From the NCBI GenBank assembly GCA_035582835.1, contig JAYKAV010000300.1, forward strand, positions 385,675 to 449,674: a stretch of DNA of 64,000 nt, written 5' to 3'. This document shows, one piece after another, positions 25,601-37,500 of this stretch. The DNA comes from Phoebastria nigripes (Eukaryota > Chordata > Aves > Procellariiformes > Diomedeidae). The translations under genes were made by a program, and so were the position numbers. Numbering within the stretch: position 1 is the stretch's first letter; each line of letters opens with the position of its first letter. The notes below the pieces were generated by a model. It saw only the letters and a list, made by a program, of their open reading frames with translations, ran no database searches and had not been told where the DNA came from.

Positions 25601-28600
25601 CACTGCTCTCCAGGTGTTAACCACCCTGTGATGCAGGGTACCACTCCCAGCACCAGCAGTTGAACAAGAGCACGCAATCACTCCCCAGGCACTTCACTGA
25701 AAAAACCCAGCAGCTTAAATCAAACTGGGTCCTGTGGCAATTTAAGTGGAGACTCTAGATTTTGGCCTGAAGCAGCTGTGTGGCATTCATTTATTTCACT
25801 CCAACTCCTAACTTCCTGAATAGAAGCAGTGCCATCAAACTGCCACGACAATTTCTGCTGTAAACAGCCTTCCAGACAGAAAAGCTGAATAAGAGAGCAA
25901 AAAGCTCAAGATGATCATACACACAAGCGTGCACATTATCACCAGAAACTCTCATTACCGGAGGCAGCAATGGCTTTAGCATTGAAGATGAACTCAGAGG
26001 AATTCCATTAGGTGAAGGGACTGAGTTACCAGAACCTTACAGATGATATTGACCTCATTACACTGGTCAAGAATTGCCTAGAGAGAGCAAGAAACAAGAT
26101 GCAAAAAGCCAAATATGTGGTCTGATAACAATAAAGTCCTCATCAGGGGACAGGAGAAAAAAATTAATTTGGAAAGAGAAAGCAGAAAAGGTGTGTATAT
26201 CTCAAAGCATTAGCATTGAGGAATGCACATGGTAAGGATGAAAGCCATAAATCCAAGTAAAGTTTGGAAAACTAAAGATATTCCAATAAAAACAGAGCCA
26301 GGATGTAAGAGACTATCATACTGATAATACCACATGAATCAGAATGCTGGATAAGAAGAAAATTGATGAATTGGAGATACTGATGGAAGAAATGGCTCAA
26401 GAAACCCCAATCCACAGATTAACAGAGAGATAGGAAAACATCTCTGATAACAAAATACTATTCCAGAAGATTCAAGACAGATAGTTGCAAAGGTCTGAGC
26501 ACGTCATGAACAAGCTTGGGAAGGGTATCACAAACACCAACATGTACCAGAATGCAGGAAACAGGAACAGCAGGCAGATTGAAGATAGCCGAATAGATGT
26601 ACTTAGGAGCACAAAAAGGCTTTGTAAGCAAAGCCACAAAGTCAATGTGGCAGACCAAAGTGTCACCTTATGGGTTTCGCTGAAGATCTGGCTTGCATGT
26701 TACAACGCTGTCTTCAGTTCACAATAACCATTTGGGAAAATATAGTAATGTGCCAAAACCCATAATCCAACAGGTCATCAAATCCTGAGGACTCTGGGTA
26801 CCAATTAGCATCCTGTCAGCACTGCAATAATTTTGTTAAATCCGTTGTGATCTCAAACACGGAACGGAATGCAACTCTAGATCCTCGCCACCTATCAATG
26901 CTAATAAAAATGAGATCTGAAAAGCCACTTCTCACAGCTGCCACTTCTAGTGAGAAGCTACACACTTACAAAGTCTTCTTCCTCAAATTGCAACTGCTCT
27001 TTATCTTCCTTCTTCTCTTCCCTGGATTCAACAGGCAGCTTTTCTTGAAAGGCGGAACTTTTCCGAGAATGGAAGTTGCCATTCCAGTGGCGATGAACTC
27101 CAGTTCCTCCTCCACCACGCTGGTTCACACCATCATGGCCCCGTGAGGGACCATGCCAGCCAGGCTGACTGCCAGAAAGCCCAACATGAGCTCCTTTAGA
27201 AACACCAGAATCTACAGAATCATGGCGGAGAAGGGACGGCTGATGCCAGCAGTCTAAACAAAAGGAGATAAGTATGCAAATAAAAGTCAACACAGCATGC
27301 AGAATACTGGAAATATCAGGCTGTTTTTCTTGTTGTTAAGTCAGTGTTCACTAAGTAACTACTAGGCAAAACTTATTAAGCTACTGTGTGATTGTATCAG
27401 AAAACAAAATCAAGCTACACAATGCACATACAGCTACCACAGAAACTCCTTAAGGCCTGAGCACACGGCATGAGAGAAGAGAATAGCACAAGTTTCTTAT
27501 AGGATGTTTTGAAAAGGTACAGTTTTGGAAAATGTTGTTTATATTCTGCAGAATTCTGCATTCTGTAGAATATTCCAAAATGTTTGCTCTCGGGCTGCAT
27601 TCTGACCCTTCTTACTCACCTCCTGCAGTTCGGAGGGGCCCATTATTGAAAAATCCATCGGAAGAGTTGTGTCTCCTACGGCTCACCCCAAAGCGGCCCT
27701 CTCCCCGTGGAAGATGCTCTCCATGTTTCTCAAAGGTGGCTGCAGGGGACTGCAGAAAGTAAAAAATGATGTAATGAAGCATTCATTAGGGCACTCCAGG
27801 AGCCCGTCAGTCCAACACTGACATTTTGTTAATTGAAAAAAAAACCCTAAACCCCACATTCCTGTACTAGTTTTCAATACAGCATCCATATCTGCATTGC
27901 TTAGCCAACAACGTCAACAATCACGTGAACCTGATCAGAATGGCATGCAAATCTGCGTGTCTTAGAAACAGAGAGAACCTAACACGCTAATCTTGCCAGC
28001 AGTCTTTGCAAACACATACTTTCTGCAAAATTCATTTAAGAAATTCTATGGTACACAGGTGCTCATTCATTCACTCCCTCTAAAGACAGAGGAGCAGACA
28101 GCAATGGAGGATCCAATCAGTCTGACAAATTCAGAGATACTCAAGTTAAAGCACTTTTGGACCGAAACAACTATGATGCTGTAGAAAACATTAAAGCTTC
28201 TAGCATTAAGATTCCAAAGAACCTTTTACTCTTCACTTTCCCTCATTTATAAAAAAATCCAGAAGTTTGTTTTAAATGGATCAAATATCCTGAAATCACT
28301 TTTGTGTCCTCATATTTAAGCATGAAGGTAAAAGTTGTATTCTTTCTTGTTCATCAATGTTGTCCCTCATGATCTGGTTTGCTATTAAAATGTTTTTCTC
28401 CATTGCCATGCACAAGTCACACAAATTGTTAAAGTCCTAAAACAGACTTCCTGGGTCAACCTAAGCTGCTTCTGGAACCAGTGTTAGAAAGAAGGTGACA
28501 GGTAAACTGTCCTCATTTTAAGGTTGCAAAAAACTAATGAGTATTTCTGAGTTTGGAGTTAGAGCCCAAGGGCTTATCATCAATCTACTACTCAGCAAGG

Positions 28601-29041
28601 GTCAGATTATTTTCATAAATCAAACCCTAATTATATTCTGAATTGTAAATAAGTGGCAGCTCAACTCTTGACTCCCACAGATTGAGGGTCATTTCTTTAA
28701 TGATTTTCTACTTGGGATCCCACTCAAGTCTCAACGCAAAGACACTGAACTACTTCCATGTCTGAATGCAAAGATTGTTCCTCCTCTGAAATAAAAGGGA
28801 TACATTTGTTGAAACAAAGACAACAGAAATGATTTTCACCTTAGTAAGTTTCCAAAAGCCTTCTTTAAAAACACAGAAGAAGTTAAAATTAAACATTTTA
28901 AGTTCAACAAAACACTGGGGCAATTTTTTGCTTTTTATTATTGTCACAGCTGTAAAAGGAGGTGATCTGTATTAACGTTACCTTGGTTGACTGTGGCGTT
29001 GAGAAGTTAAGCCAGGCAGGAACAAAGTCATGCTGCGCCAT
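13682..29041 (-). CDS. GPBP1L1: GPBP1L1, GC-rich promoter-binding protein 1-like 1 (complete, 10 coding exons)
   Basis: A vasculin-family nuclear protein, proposed transcription regulator. Exons: 29041-28982, 27749-27620, 27253-26970, 24206-24134, 22945-22752, 20021-19881, 16117-15959, 15200-15076, 14181-14079, 13828-13682. All phases join, giving 471 aa. The N-terminus MAQHDFVPAWLNFSTPQ is the family hallmark. Then come an Arg/Gly/His/Ser-rich low-complexity region (GRFGVSRRRHNSSDGFF; GGGTGVHRHWNGNFHSRK), FEEEDFPSLNPEAG, the MLVIKKVSKEDPAAAFSAAF block, the vasculin motif RLTKLMRRTTDKKSEFLKAL, the conserved LLKEMGWQEYPENDENYLPL, and a Ser/Asp tail (SDTETSSSETSDDDA). The start is certain: an in-frame TAA lies directly before the ATG. 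Introns 1-9 of the coding part vary from about 0.25 to 3.8 kb. Confidence 0.97.
16118..19880 (-). other. GPBP1L1 intron, about 3.8 kb
   Basis: AT-rich intron between the exons ending at 16117 and starting at 19881. No gene, named repeat or RNA recognised; only short homopolymers (poly-T near 17213 and 19630). Confidence 0.6.
20022..22751 (-). other. GPBP1L1 intron, about 2.7 kb
   Basis: AT-rich intron containing a short (AAAC)n run at 22192-22210. Nothing else recognisable. Confidence 0.6.
22192..22210. repeat. (AAAC)n short tandem repeat
   Basis: Between four and five AAAC units in a GPBP1L1 intron. Confidence 0.8.
24207..25969 (-). other. GPBP1L1 intron sequence left of the LINE relic
   Basis: AT-rich intron; short poly-A at 24609-24622. 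No feature recognised. Confidence 0.5.
25970..26660 (+). mobile_element. Degenerate LINE-type reverse transcriptase relic
   Basis: In an intron of GPBP1L1, antisense to it, short open pieces resemble the C-terminal half of a non-LTR reverse transcriptase. At 26036 the frame reads LTDDIDLITLVKNCLERARN (the YADDIDLI catalytic box with T for A). Near 26340 comes SECWIRRKIDELEI (compare the usual YGSECW...DE). At 26490 follow EHVMNKLGKG and RIDVLR (compare GHVMRM ... IDVLR). Order and spacing fit, with about 100 then about 50 codons between landmarks. Stops and frameshifts break it. The family (RTE-, L2- or Penelope-like) is not resolved. This is an old relic, not an active element. Confidence 0.5.
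27750..28981 (-). other. First coding intron of GPBP1L1
   Basis: About 1.2 kb between the ATG exon and the second coding exon. No other feature recognised. Confidence 0.6.
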
Positions 29042-29096
29042 TTAGGTCCAGTGTCTCCCTTCAATAAAATGAGGCATCAAACCTCATGGCCAGGAT
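29042..29096 (-). other. GPBP1L1: GPBP1L1 5'UTR part of the start-codon exon
   Basis: Bounded upstream by a good acceptor (minus strand cttttcatttacag, exon edge 29096). The main ATG follows TAA and has T at -3 but G at +4. A short upstream frame lies inside this leader. Confidence 0.8.
29061..29087 (-). other. Upstream ORF of 8 codons in GPBP1L1 leader
   Basis: ATG at 29087 with G at -3 runs MRFDASFY then TGA at 29063-29061, ending 20 bases before the main ATG. Its context is at least as good as the main start. A role in translational control is inference. Confidence 0.6.
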
Positions 29097-29960
29097 CTGT
29101 AAATGAAAAGAACGTTCCCTGACTGTCATCTTTTCCAAACTGAAATAATAATACAATTTATTTCCCAAAGCTTGGCCTAGATGAATAGGAGGGGAAAGTG
29201 TTGTAGTTTTTCATATTACACTTAAGCAATTTTTTTTTTCCTGCTCGACTTTGTTCCTCTGACTGAAACAGGTAAGAACTTAAACATTCCCAATTACTTC
29301 CTGTTTACAATTAACACACCCATGAAATTCATGATAGGATGGGTGTGGAGGTGGGAAGTAAACAGAACAAACAGCATACAAAAGCCATACAATGCATAGA
29401 TGTGTAAAATCAAGACATGACAGAATTTGGGGTACACTCCTTCATTGATCATTGTCTCAGTTTACAAAGGGGTGATTACTGCATGTTTTGTAAATCAAAT
29501 ATGACCAAACGGGTGATGATGTTAGAGACATTGACAGCAGATCAGAGACCTGAAAGACAACCATATGCCAGCTCCTGCACCCCCAACTTAAAATTGTATC
29601 CAGATCCACCAACTTCCATACACCAGAGAATATCCTATGCTGAAACTGCTTTCATAGCTAAGAAACCAAATGCCTAGGAACAGAACACAAGCTGGCTGAA
29701 GGATCTCAATGGAAGTTCAACTGAAGACCAGCTGAGGCATCTCACTGAGGAATCTGAAACTGAATTGTTCTTTCCAACATGTCATAGCAATTTCCACTGC
29801 TCAAAACAATGAAAATTCCATTATTGCTCTGTATAACTGAATTCTGCCTTTTTGTGGAAGGTTCTCCAGTTTACCATTTTGCTTTGTTTTTCAACTTTAA
29901 TTTATCTATGAACAAGTCAACGCTATATAAGCAAAGAAGAAAGTACATATGATCACTTAC

Positions 29961-30174
29961 CCTGAGTTTGGCCTCTGCAGTCCAATGTCCTCAGCTTCTG
30001 TGCTTCACTGACCTTCGGGTTCCTTCCTTCTCCAGTATGCTGTAAGGCCAGCCTTGAGGCAATAGTGCGTCTCGAAGCGGAGCACGAGAGGCCGCACTTC
30101 GTGCCAATTGTGCCCTTCACCCCCTCAGCTGCTCATTTTAACCTCTCTTTGCACTCTCACTACAAAAAAAATAC
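29961..30174 (-). other. GPBP1L1: GPBP1L1 non-coding 5'UTR exon (probable)
   Basis: A strong donor on the minus strand (AACTCAGG|GTAAGTGATC, exon edge 29961) with two possible acceptors, one giving edge 30174 (ttaccttcttag) and one 30159 (ttttttttgtag). It lies about 900 bases upstream of the start-codon exon. Its use is inferred from splice signals alone. Confidence 0.6.
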
Positions 30175-33100
30175 CTAAGAAGGTAATTTATATTTAAAAA
30201 AAAGCCACGACCACGTTCACCTCATTAAATTTCCTCTGGTCGTGGTAGTACAGCAGTCAGCCTTTACATTACAAAAAGGTTTGTCAAGTCTGCATGACAA
30301 CATTCAGAGCAACACCATGGTTAATACTGAACAGATACACTCAAGTCTGCTGGATAATTCATGATCTGCAGCAGATCAACCTGAACACTCTGGAAAAAGG
30401 ATGACGTTACATAAAAACGTTTGCCCCAAATGCTGAGATCTAAACAAGAAGCATCTGCCCAAGTGCTCTTAAAATATAAACTTCATTTTTATCACATACA
30501 TCTGCTAAAAAAAGGTATAGTATTTTAAAAAATGAATGTTAGGATATACTCTGGTCTTCACGTAACTTGGTTAATGCTCCACAGAGCTAAGCACTACTTG
30601 ATATAAAGCTCAAAAGCAGGCACAAATGTTTATCTCCCCGTTTTTCACCATTTACATGCTAAAACATAGGTCACATGAACAAAAAAATGCCAGGTCCAAA
30701 AATAATCTCTTCTACTCTATTTTTTGTAGACTGGGTGTTGCTTTTAAAGGGACAAAAATTATTCCACAAGAGCTTCTTGTTCTACAGTGGAGAGTTCACT
30801 TCTGGGACATCATCTCTTCCATCAGAGAGGTGAGACAGGAACTGTAGTCACTATAAAAAACAAACAAAACCCCGTCAATACAAGCAGCATAAACATGGCA
30901 ATGTATGACTAGAGAAGAACAGAAGGAGAAATTGAGCAACTACAGTGCAAGTGCCAAAAGCTATTTGTTCTCTGATCAAAACAAAACCTGAAATAATCTA
31001 ATTAAAAAAAAAGGTCCCTGAAAAGGGCATTTTTGCTTTTAAATGATCACTTCCCAGATTTAGTTTACAAAAGGGCAATACAAACAAGCTGAATCAGAAT
31101 AAAGGGAAGAGTGGAGAAACTGCATGCAGCTGATGAAAGGGATTCCACACTTCATAGCAATTCTAAAACCTGCTGCTAAAATAACGAGACTCTAGGCCTC
31201 AGGTAGGCTTGGCCATTCCACGTGCCTCATCTTCTCTATGCGCCCACATCATTCCTCACCTGCTCCAATACAGCCAGACTCCCCTCTCAAAGAGACTCAT
31301 GATAGCAATACATCCAGTATTCCATTAACTCCTCTACAGAAAACACAAACAACAAAAAACATTGAGTTTTTCTGCTACGGCCTCTTTTTCCTTGAACCAT
31401 CTTACCTAACCAGAAGCAAACAGATAGGTTTACTGCTCCTGAAACATCTGAAAAGTTTTATTACTGTTTTGATGCCATCAGCTGTTTCTCAGGATCCCTT
31501 TAGACATGCCTTATTATGCCTTTATATTTGACTTCTCAGAGTTTGTTTTTCTTGTTTGGATGTGGTTCCATTCTTTGATCAGTTTTGGTTTTTGTTGCAC
31601 TTGTTATGCCATTCTTTACTCTAAGCATGTGGATATTTTTTTTTTTTTAAAGTTTTTAAGACTGTTTTCAGAGAGGCTCAAAATAAACACACAGAGGGAA
31701 TAGTAAAAGAATCACCACCTTTTTATCCTCTGGATCATTCCCTTTAATAAACCCCCTTATTTTCATATCATTTTTTCTTTCTGGAAAGAGATGTTACTGT
31801 TGTGTAGGGGAGTTTGGAAAGAGGGAAACATTTTTGCACCTAAGCCGTGAGCCACGATCACATTTCTGGAGGTAGAGTAAAAACAAGCAGCCTCACAACC
31901 CCTACAAACTACCAGTCAAGATGAGGCAAAACCAGAGTGGACGTGGCCATACACAATACTGACCTGGGAACTTTCTGAGCATCCCACCCCGTACCACAAG
32001 CTAGTAAGCGTCACACACTGCAAACAACAAAAGTGCTAACCTATCAAGACCTGTTTTTATATTAAAGGGTAATTTTTCAGGGTGTATAGGGATGTGCTGG
32101 AACATCTGCTGCAGACAGAACAGTCTTCCCACCATGCTGAACACAGCACACCTTCTGAGGCTGCTACCAAACGTTCGAGTAGTAAGTAGAAGATAAACCA
32201 GGCACAAAGTCAATGCAGCTGACTATATTTAAACAAGATTCACTACCTTCTGAATAAATGTTTTTCAGAACAAACTGTATAGCAATTAAGCCATGTCAAA
32301 CTATTGACAGAAGTCATATAATTTAAGAAGTTGAACCTTAAGAATGATTCACAGTGATGTGAAAAATGGACCTGAACAGAGCAAAGCCCACACAGAACTG
32401 TTCTCTGGATTTAAGGGTATCTAAATAAATGAACACCACAGAACTACAGTTTTGAAGCAGGAACTAGGTTCTGAGTACACATCAAAAATAAAAACACCAC
32501 AGAAGTACAAGACCCAGGTTCCACTTCACAAAAAAGGTTCCCAGTACCTTTGGAAAAGGAAATGGAAAGCACATCAACAGTCTGCAAAACTTGTGTTGCT
32601 GCAAGACATCCTTTTATATTTCAGCACAATCAAAACCAAGGTGAAACTCTTTGCAAAACTCCAACCACCAATTTAGAAAAGATTTTGCAGAAGACTCAGG
32701 TCTCCTAACCTGCTATTTTGATGTCATTGTTAGTATCAGTGACCGGGGCAGTTCACTAAGGAGCAGCATCCAACATGCATGTAGCCAGTCTAGTGCAATT
32801 CCTAGACATGACATTTTGGACTGATGTCCAAATCTTGCAAACACCACGCTTGCACAGCATTAGCATAAATTAGGCACTGCTGATCGGAAAACTTTACACT
32901 TGTTAAAGGAATGACCTCCACATCATCTCAAACCTTCTATCAAGTATTTTAATACTTCTGTAACCTTCATTTTGAAACAATCTTGCTTGTGGGTGTCACA
33001 GTTACTGGGAGGCTCTGCACTGAAGTTGCAGTAAATTAAAGCAAGAGGCTTAAATTAATCTCCACCCACTTCTGTTCAGGTAGCATACAGAAAGCACACT

Positions 33101-34490
33101 TCAGATGGTGAATTCAAAGTCATGTCTTGAGCCCTTCCAAAGTTGTGTTTCCTGGCATGAGCAAGGTACTGAAGGCTATATGCCAATACATTATACGCTG
33201 ACACAGCCTGCAGCTGGCTCCTTAATTCAATACGTATATATACTGCTCTTCAGTCATCGCCTTCCTGTGCATGTAATATCACAAAAAGAACAAGGTATGT
33301 GACATTAAAATGCAATACTTTTTGCTAAAGCAAAAAGCTTGCTGTTAGATGAAGTGTTGTAAATTATACTACTACTGAAACCCTTCAGTCTCCAGGGTGA
33401 GCCCACGTGCTAGGTTTTACAGCCTCCTCTCACACACACTCTGAATCCTGTCCAACATTACACCTCCAACCTACCTAAGACCACTTCATAACCTACCATA
33501 CTACTGACAACAGTAATATCACAAAATCATAATGGGCAAGACCCAAAGTCTCTCAATTACCTTCTCCGACAGCAACCTACAATAAATTTTTAAGAAAAAA
33601 AAGTGCAAGAACAAGAGTAAATAGTATCAGGGGTCCCAGGATACTTTCTCAGACTTTTAAGCCAGAGTCTGTATTATAGTTTATTACGAGTCAGTGCTTC
33701 TATGTAAATCTGTTGAACTGCTTTCTTTTTAAACACATTAATACATTTTTGCCTCCCAAATGAGAGGGGGTAGAGTTTACTCGTGCTTTTTGTAAAAGTA
33801 AATTTGTGGCTGTAAAAGTGTCAGCCTCAATTCAGTTGGATGTTTCCTTGTGCTACCAAAGTGCCCGACCACATTCTATTCAGTTTTTCATGGTACTCAT
33901 GATTTTATACATGAGATACATACCCATCAAGTCACCTCTCTTCCACGCTAAGTCAGACTATTTGTGAAAGCTTTCCTAGCCTTTACCATATCTTTTAGAT
34001 ATAAGGTCACCACAACTGCATAAAACGCTCAACATCTGGGAGCATGACCAATTTATACAGTGGCAAAATTGTGCATTTTTTAACCTTTCTTCCTAATATC
34101 TAACACTGTTTCTTTTTTTGATTACTGCATAGAAGTGAAATGACCTTTGCCAGCTACTCAATAATGAATAGAGCNAAGAGATTCCTCAAAGTACAGGTGG
34201 GGTCTGCTTTTCTCTGGTCGTGCACATGAGCATGTGTGTGGAACAAACACTCATGCATTCCCTGAAGGCAAGGTTCCCAATTCTTCCCACATTGCATTTA
34301 CAGTTCAGTTGAACTGGTCTCTGCTTCACTATGGAAAACAGCAAGGACAAAGATCATCCCCAGTAGCCACTCCCAATTCCAGGAAAAAAGCAAACGAAAG
34401 TGCTCATCAATGCAAATTTAATTAATTCTCTCTCCCCTTTTAAATGAATTCAAGTTTGAATTATTTCTGGAAATACAAATCAGAAAGAGA

Positions 34491-34508
34491 ATAATAATAA
34501 TAATAATA
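34491..34508. repeat. (AAT)n microsatellite
   Basis: Six tandem ATA/AAT units in the long GPBP1L1 intron. Confidence 0.85.
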
Positions 34509-37500
34509 TCACTAAATGAGATGTTCTGTGAAGGCATACCTCCTTTCAGAACAATGAAATCTGCATTAATGAGCTTTGGTGAAGAAAAAAGGTTGTCTTG
34601 TCAACTACCCCAAAATATTCTTTCACTGATCAAAATGAAGAAGTCTTTGGCAAGTAATATAAGTACATAAAACATTTAAGCTCTGTTTAGCACTTGGGTT
34701 CCACTTGTTAACAGTGGAAGTGTTGACCTTTTAAAATATAATTTCAATTATCAATTTTTACATGTTGCATTAAAAAAATTTTTAACTGTTATTTCATAGC
34801 AACCTCTTTTCATAAGTTTTTGTTGTTACAAAAGTACTTTTTCCCCTTGGTAAGTGCTTAAGTTTCATATCTAAATATCCTTCACCATGCCATTTAATAT
34901 GCAAGTGGAAGAAGTGGTATTTGTCCCTGAGTCAAATAAACAAGTGAAAGTTGTCAGATGCTCTTTCATATTATCAGATTTCATTGTGTATTTGTCTAAA
35001 CAAATATTAAAAGTTTGACATGAAAATGGAAGAAACATACAAGCATATTCAATTTAAAGAAGAGGCACAGACTACAGTAAGGAACATACATAGTCCAGGA
35101 CAAAAACCCCATCCTCTAATACACCATTAACAAAGTGTTCTTGCTGTGTTACAGTTGAATATAGTTACACAGTTGTTTTTATCCTTTTGTTAACTTTCAT
35201 TTCTACTCCTAACATAGACTTGACCAGAGTTAACCTCTAAACCAGAGAAAGTTTCTACAGCTTTGACTCTCAAGCTGAGCTTTCCATATATACCTGACAG
35301 TAGGAACCAAGAAGGCATTCAATATGCCAAGACCTATACGGACCAGAATGTAAGACTAAAGAGACAAGCTAAAGATAACCAAGGCCCCTGGGCTGCGATA
35401 TGAAATTACTCATTGGGAATGGATCAAAATGTTTCACTTCTTCCATCTCCTACCTTGGCCTACAAAACTGTAAAAGCCCAATGGGAAGCAAAATCTGCCC
35501 CAAGATAAAAGATCGCCTGCCATGCTGCGCTGTTCTAGCACACAACCTATCTGGGAATACCTGGAACCAGGGCTTCTAACCTTTGCTCACATTAGGTACT
35601 GCAGTGCACATTTCTGAAACTGACAAGTTTTACCGGATGCTTTTTCTGCCTCAGTGTTCCTTGCAAACCTCCTCAGGTCCCTTCACCTCTGCTACCTAGA
35701 ATCCTATTAGTTACATTAATTCCATTTCTCGTCTCCTGCAACAGCAAATCTCAAAGACTTGGAGCCTCTAGCAGAAAACCAGCATAAAAGTAAACGTTTA
35801 CCCTTCATTATACATTTATCAATCCAGCTAATAGCAGCTGTAAAATGTCACAGGGACAACATCTGTCTATCCCTGCCACAATTTCAGCTCACTTCACTGC
35901 ATTTCTATGTGTTTCTCTAAATACAACATGTTTACTTAAAAAAAGTAAAGATTGTTTTTCTAACTGGCCAACTCAATTGGGATTTCAGTAATATTCCTAA
36001 AGATCAGATGTCAGCTGGGTTGCAAAAGCATTCAGAAAAATTAGTGAACAATTTAATGGATGCATAAGGCAGAACAGAATTTACTTCCCTCATCAGTTTT
36101 CTCTCTGTGCAGCTCTTTTAAAGTTATTTAATCAAGCAGATATGCCTAAACATACACAACAGGCCTTTCCACTTAGCTACTCTTCAGAGTAGAGTGTCAT
36201 TTAACAGGTGTATGTTAGTTTATGATAAAGAATTAATACCATATGCATTCACCAAAATATGATCTCTTTCTAACAACTTTTGATTGATCCAGTACATTCA
36301 CAGAAATAGCAAGTCACAGCCTGGAGCCCAACCTAGGAGGAGTCAAAAGCATGCTACTGACTTCCTTAAGGATATCAAAAAGGCACACATGAAATTTCAT
36401 TATCCTGTTTTCCAAAAAAGCAGAACATGGCTTGGTCTTACTATTATTAGAAAGATTTTATTGAATAAGACAATCATATTTGGGTGCACAGCCCTTTTAA
36501 AATAATGTAATTATAAATCTTGCTTCAACCTCACATCCATTATTAGCCTTACTATAAAAGACAGAAGTGCAGCATTACTACTTCAAGAGTTGTCGTAACA
36601 ACTGGTGAGCTATGTTTTCTCAAGTTGAGATTGTTTATTTGCAGTTAATGGCATGTTCACCTACCTAAAGTATCTACAAAACAAACTTACTTTCATTTTG
36701 CTTTCAGCTTCTATTAATACAATTGTCTAGACACACCTTCAGTCTGTCTACATGACTGAAATACGGCTACCTTTTGAGAAGACAAATGTAGATGTTCCAG
36801 AATGGCACGTACAACTGGTAGTGCTCACACACCTGAGGTAATTATGCACCAGAGTAACTATAATACACATCTGCCATCACTACTTGTTTCTTTCCATTAT
36901 ATCACACAGCTAGACCCCCAAAATGGTTACTCTAATATAAAGGACAGTTCCATTAATTAAAAATACTGCAGAAAACATTGTTTAAATTGTATCTGGCTGC
37001 TGAAAAATCTAGCATCTAAAAATGCAAAGCNTCACTTGTGTCAGATTTTATAGAATTATGGAAACGTGAGCCCATTAAAACACTAAACGACAGATTGAAA
37101 TGTTAATCACATACCAAACCAAAGTCTTCCCAGATACAGACAGATATTAAAAGTTCTTGTGAAAACCAGCTATTACTGAAAGATTAACACCTTGTTTTTC
37201 AAGTTTAAAGCAAATGGATCTATCTTGCAGAATCATCAAAACTGTTTTGTGTTCTAGAAACAACACCGCAAATCTATACATTCCAAGATGAAAACATGCC
37301 AGAAGCTTGTCCATACAGAAGTTTTTCCAGAGTAACAGGCTGCGGGTGGGGGAAAATCATATTAACTGTTATGTATCTGACCACTTTTCCAAACCAGATG
37401 ACTAACTTCAATGAACTGAAAATAGGTTAAGAAAGGTCCATATGGGCACATCTATACGCCAAAACCCTTTTCTCTATTGACAGTCCTCTCACTGGCATCT

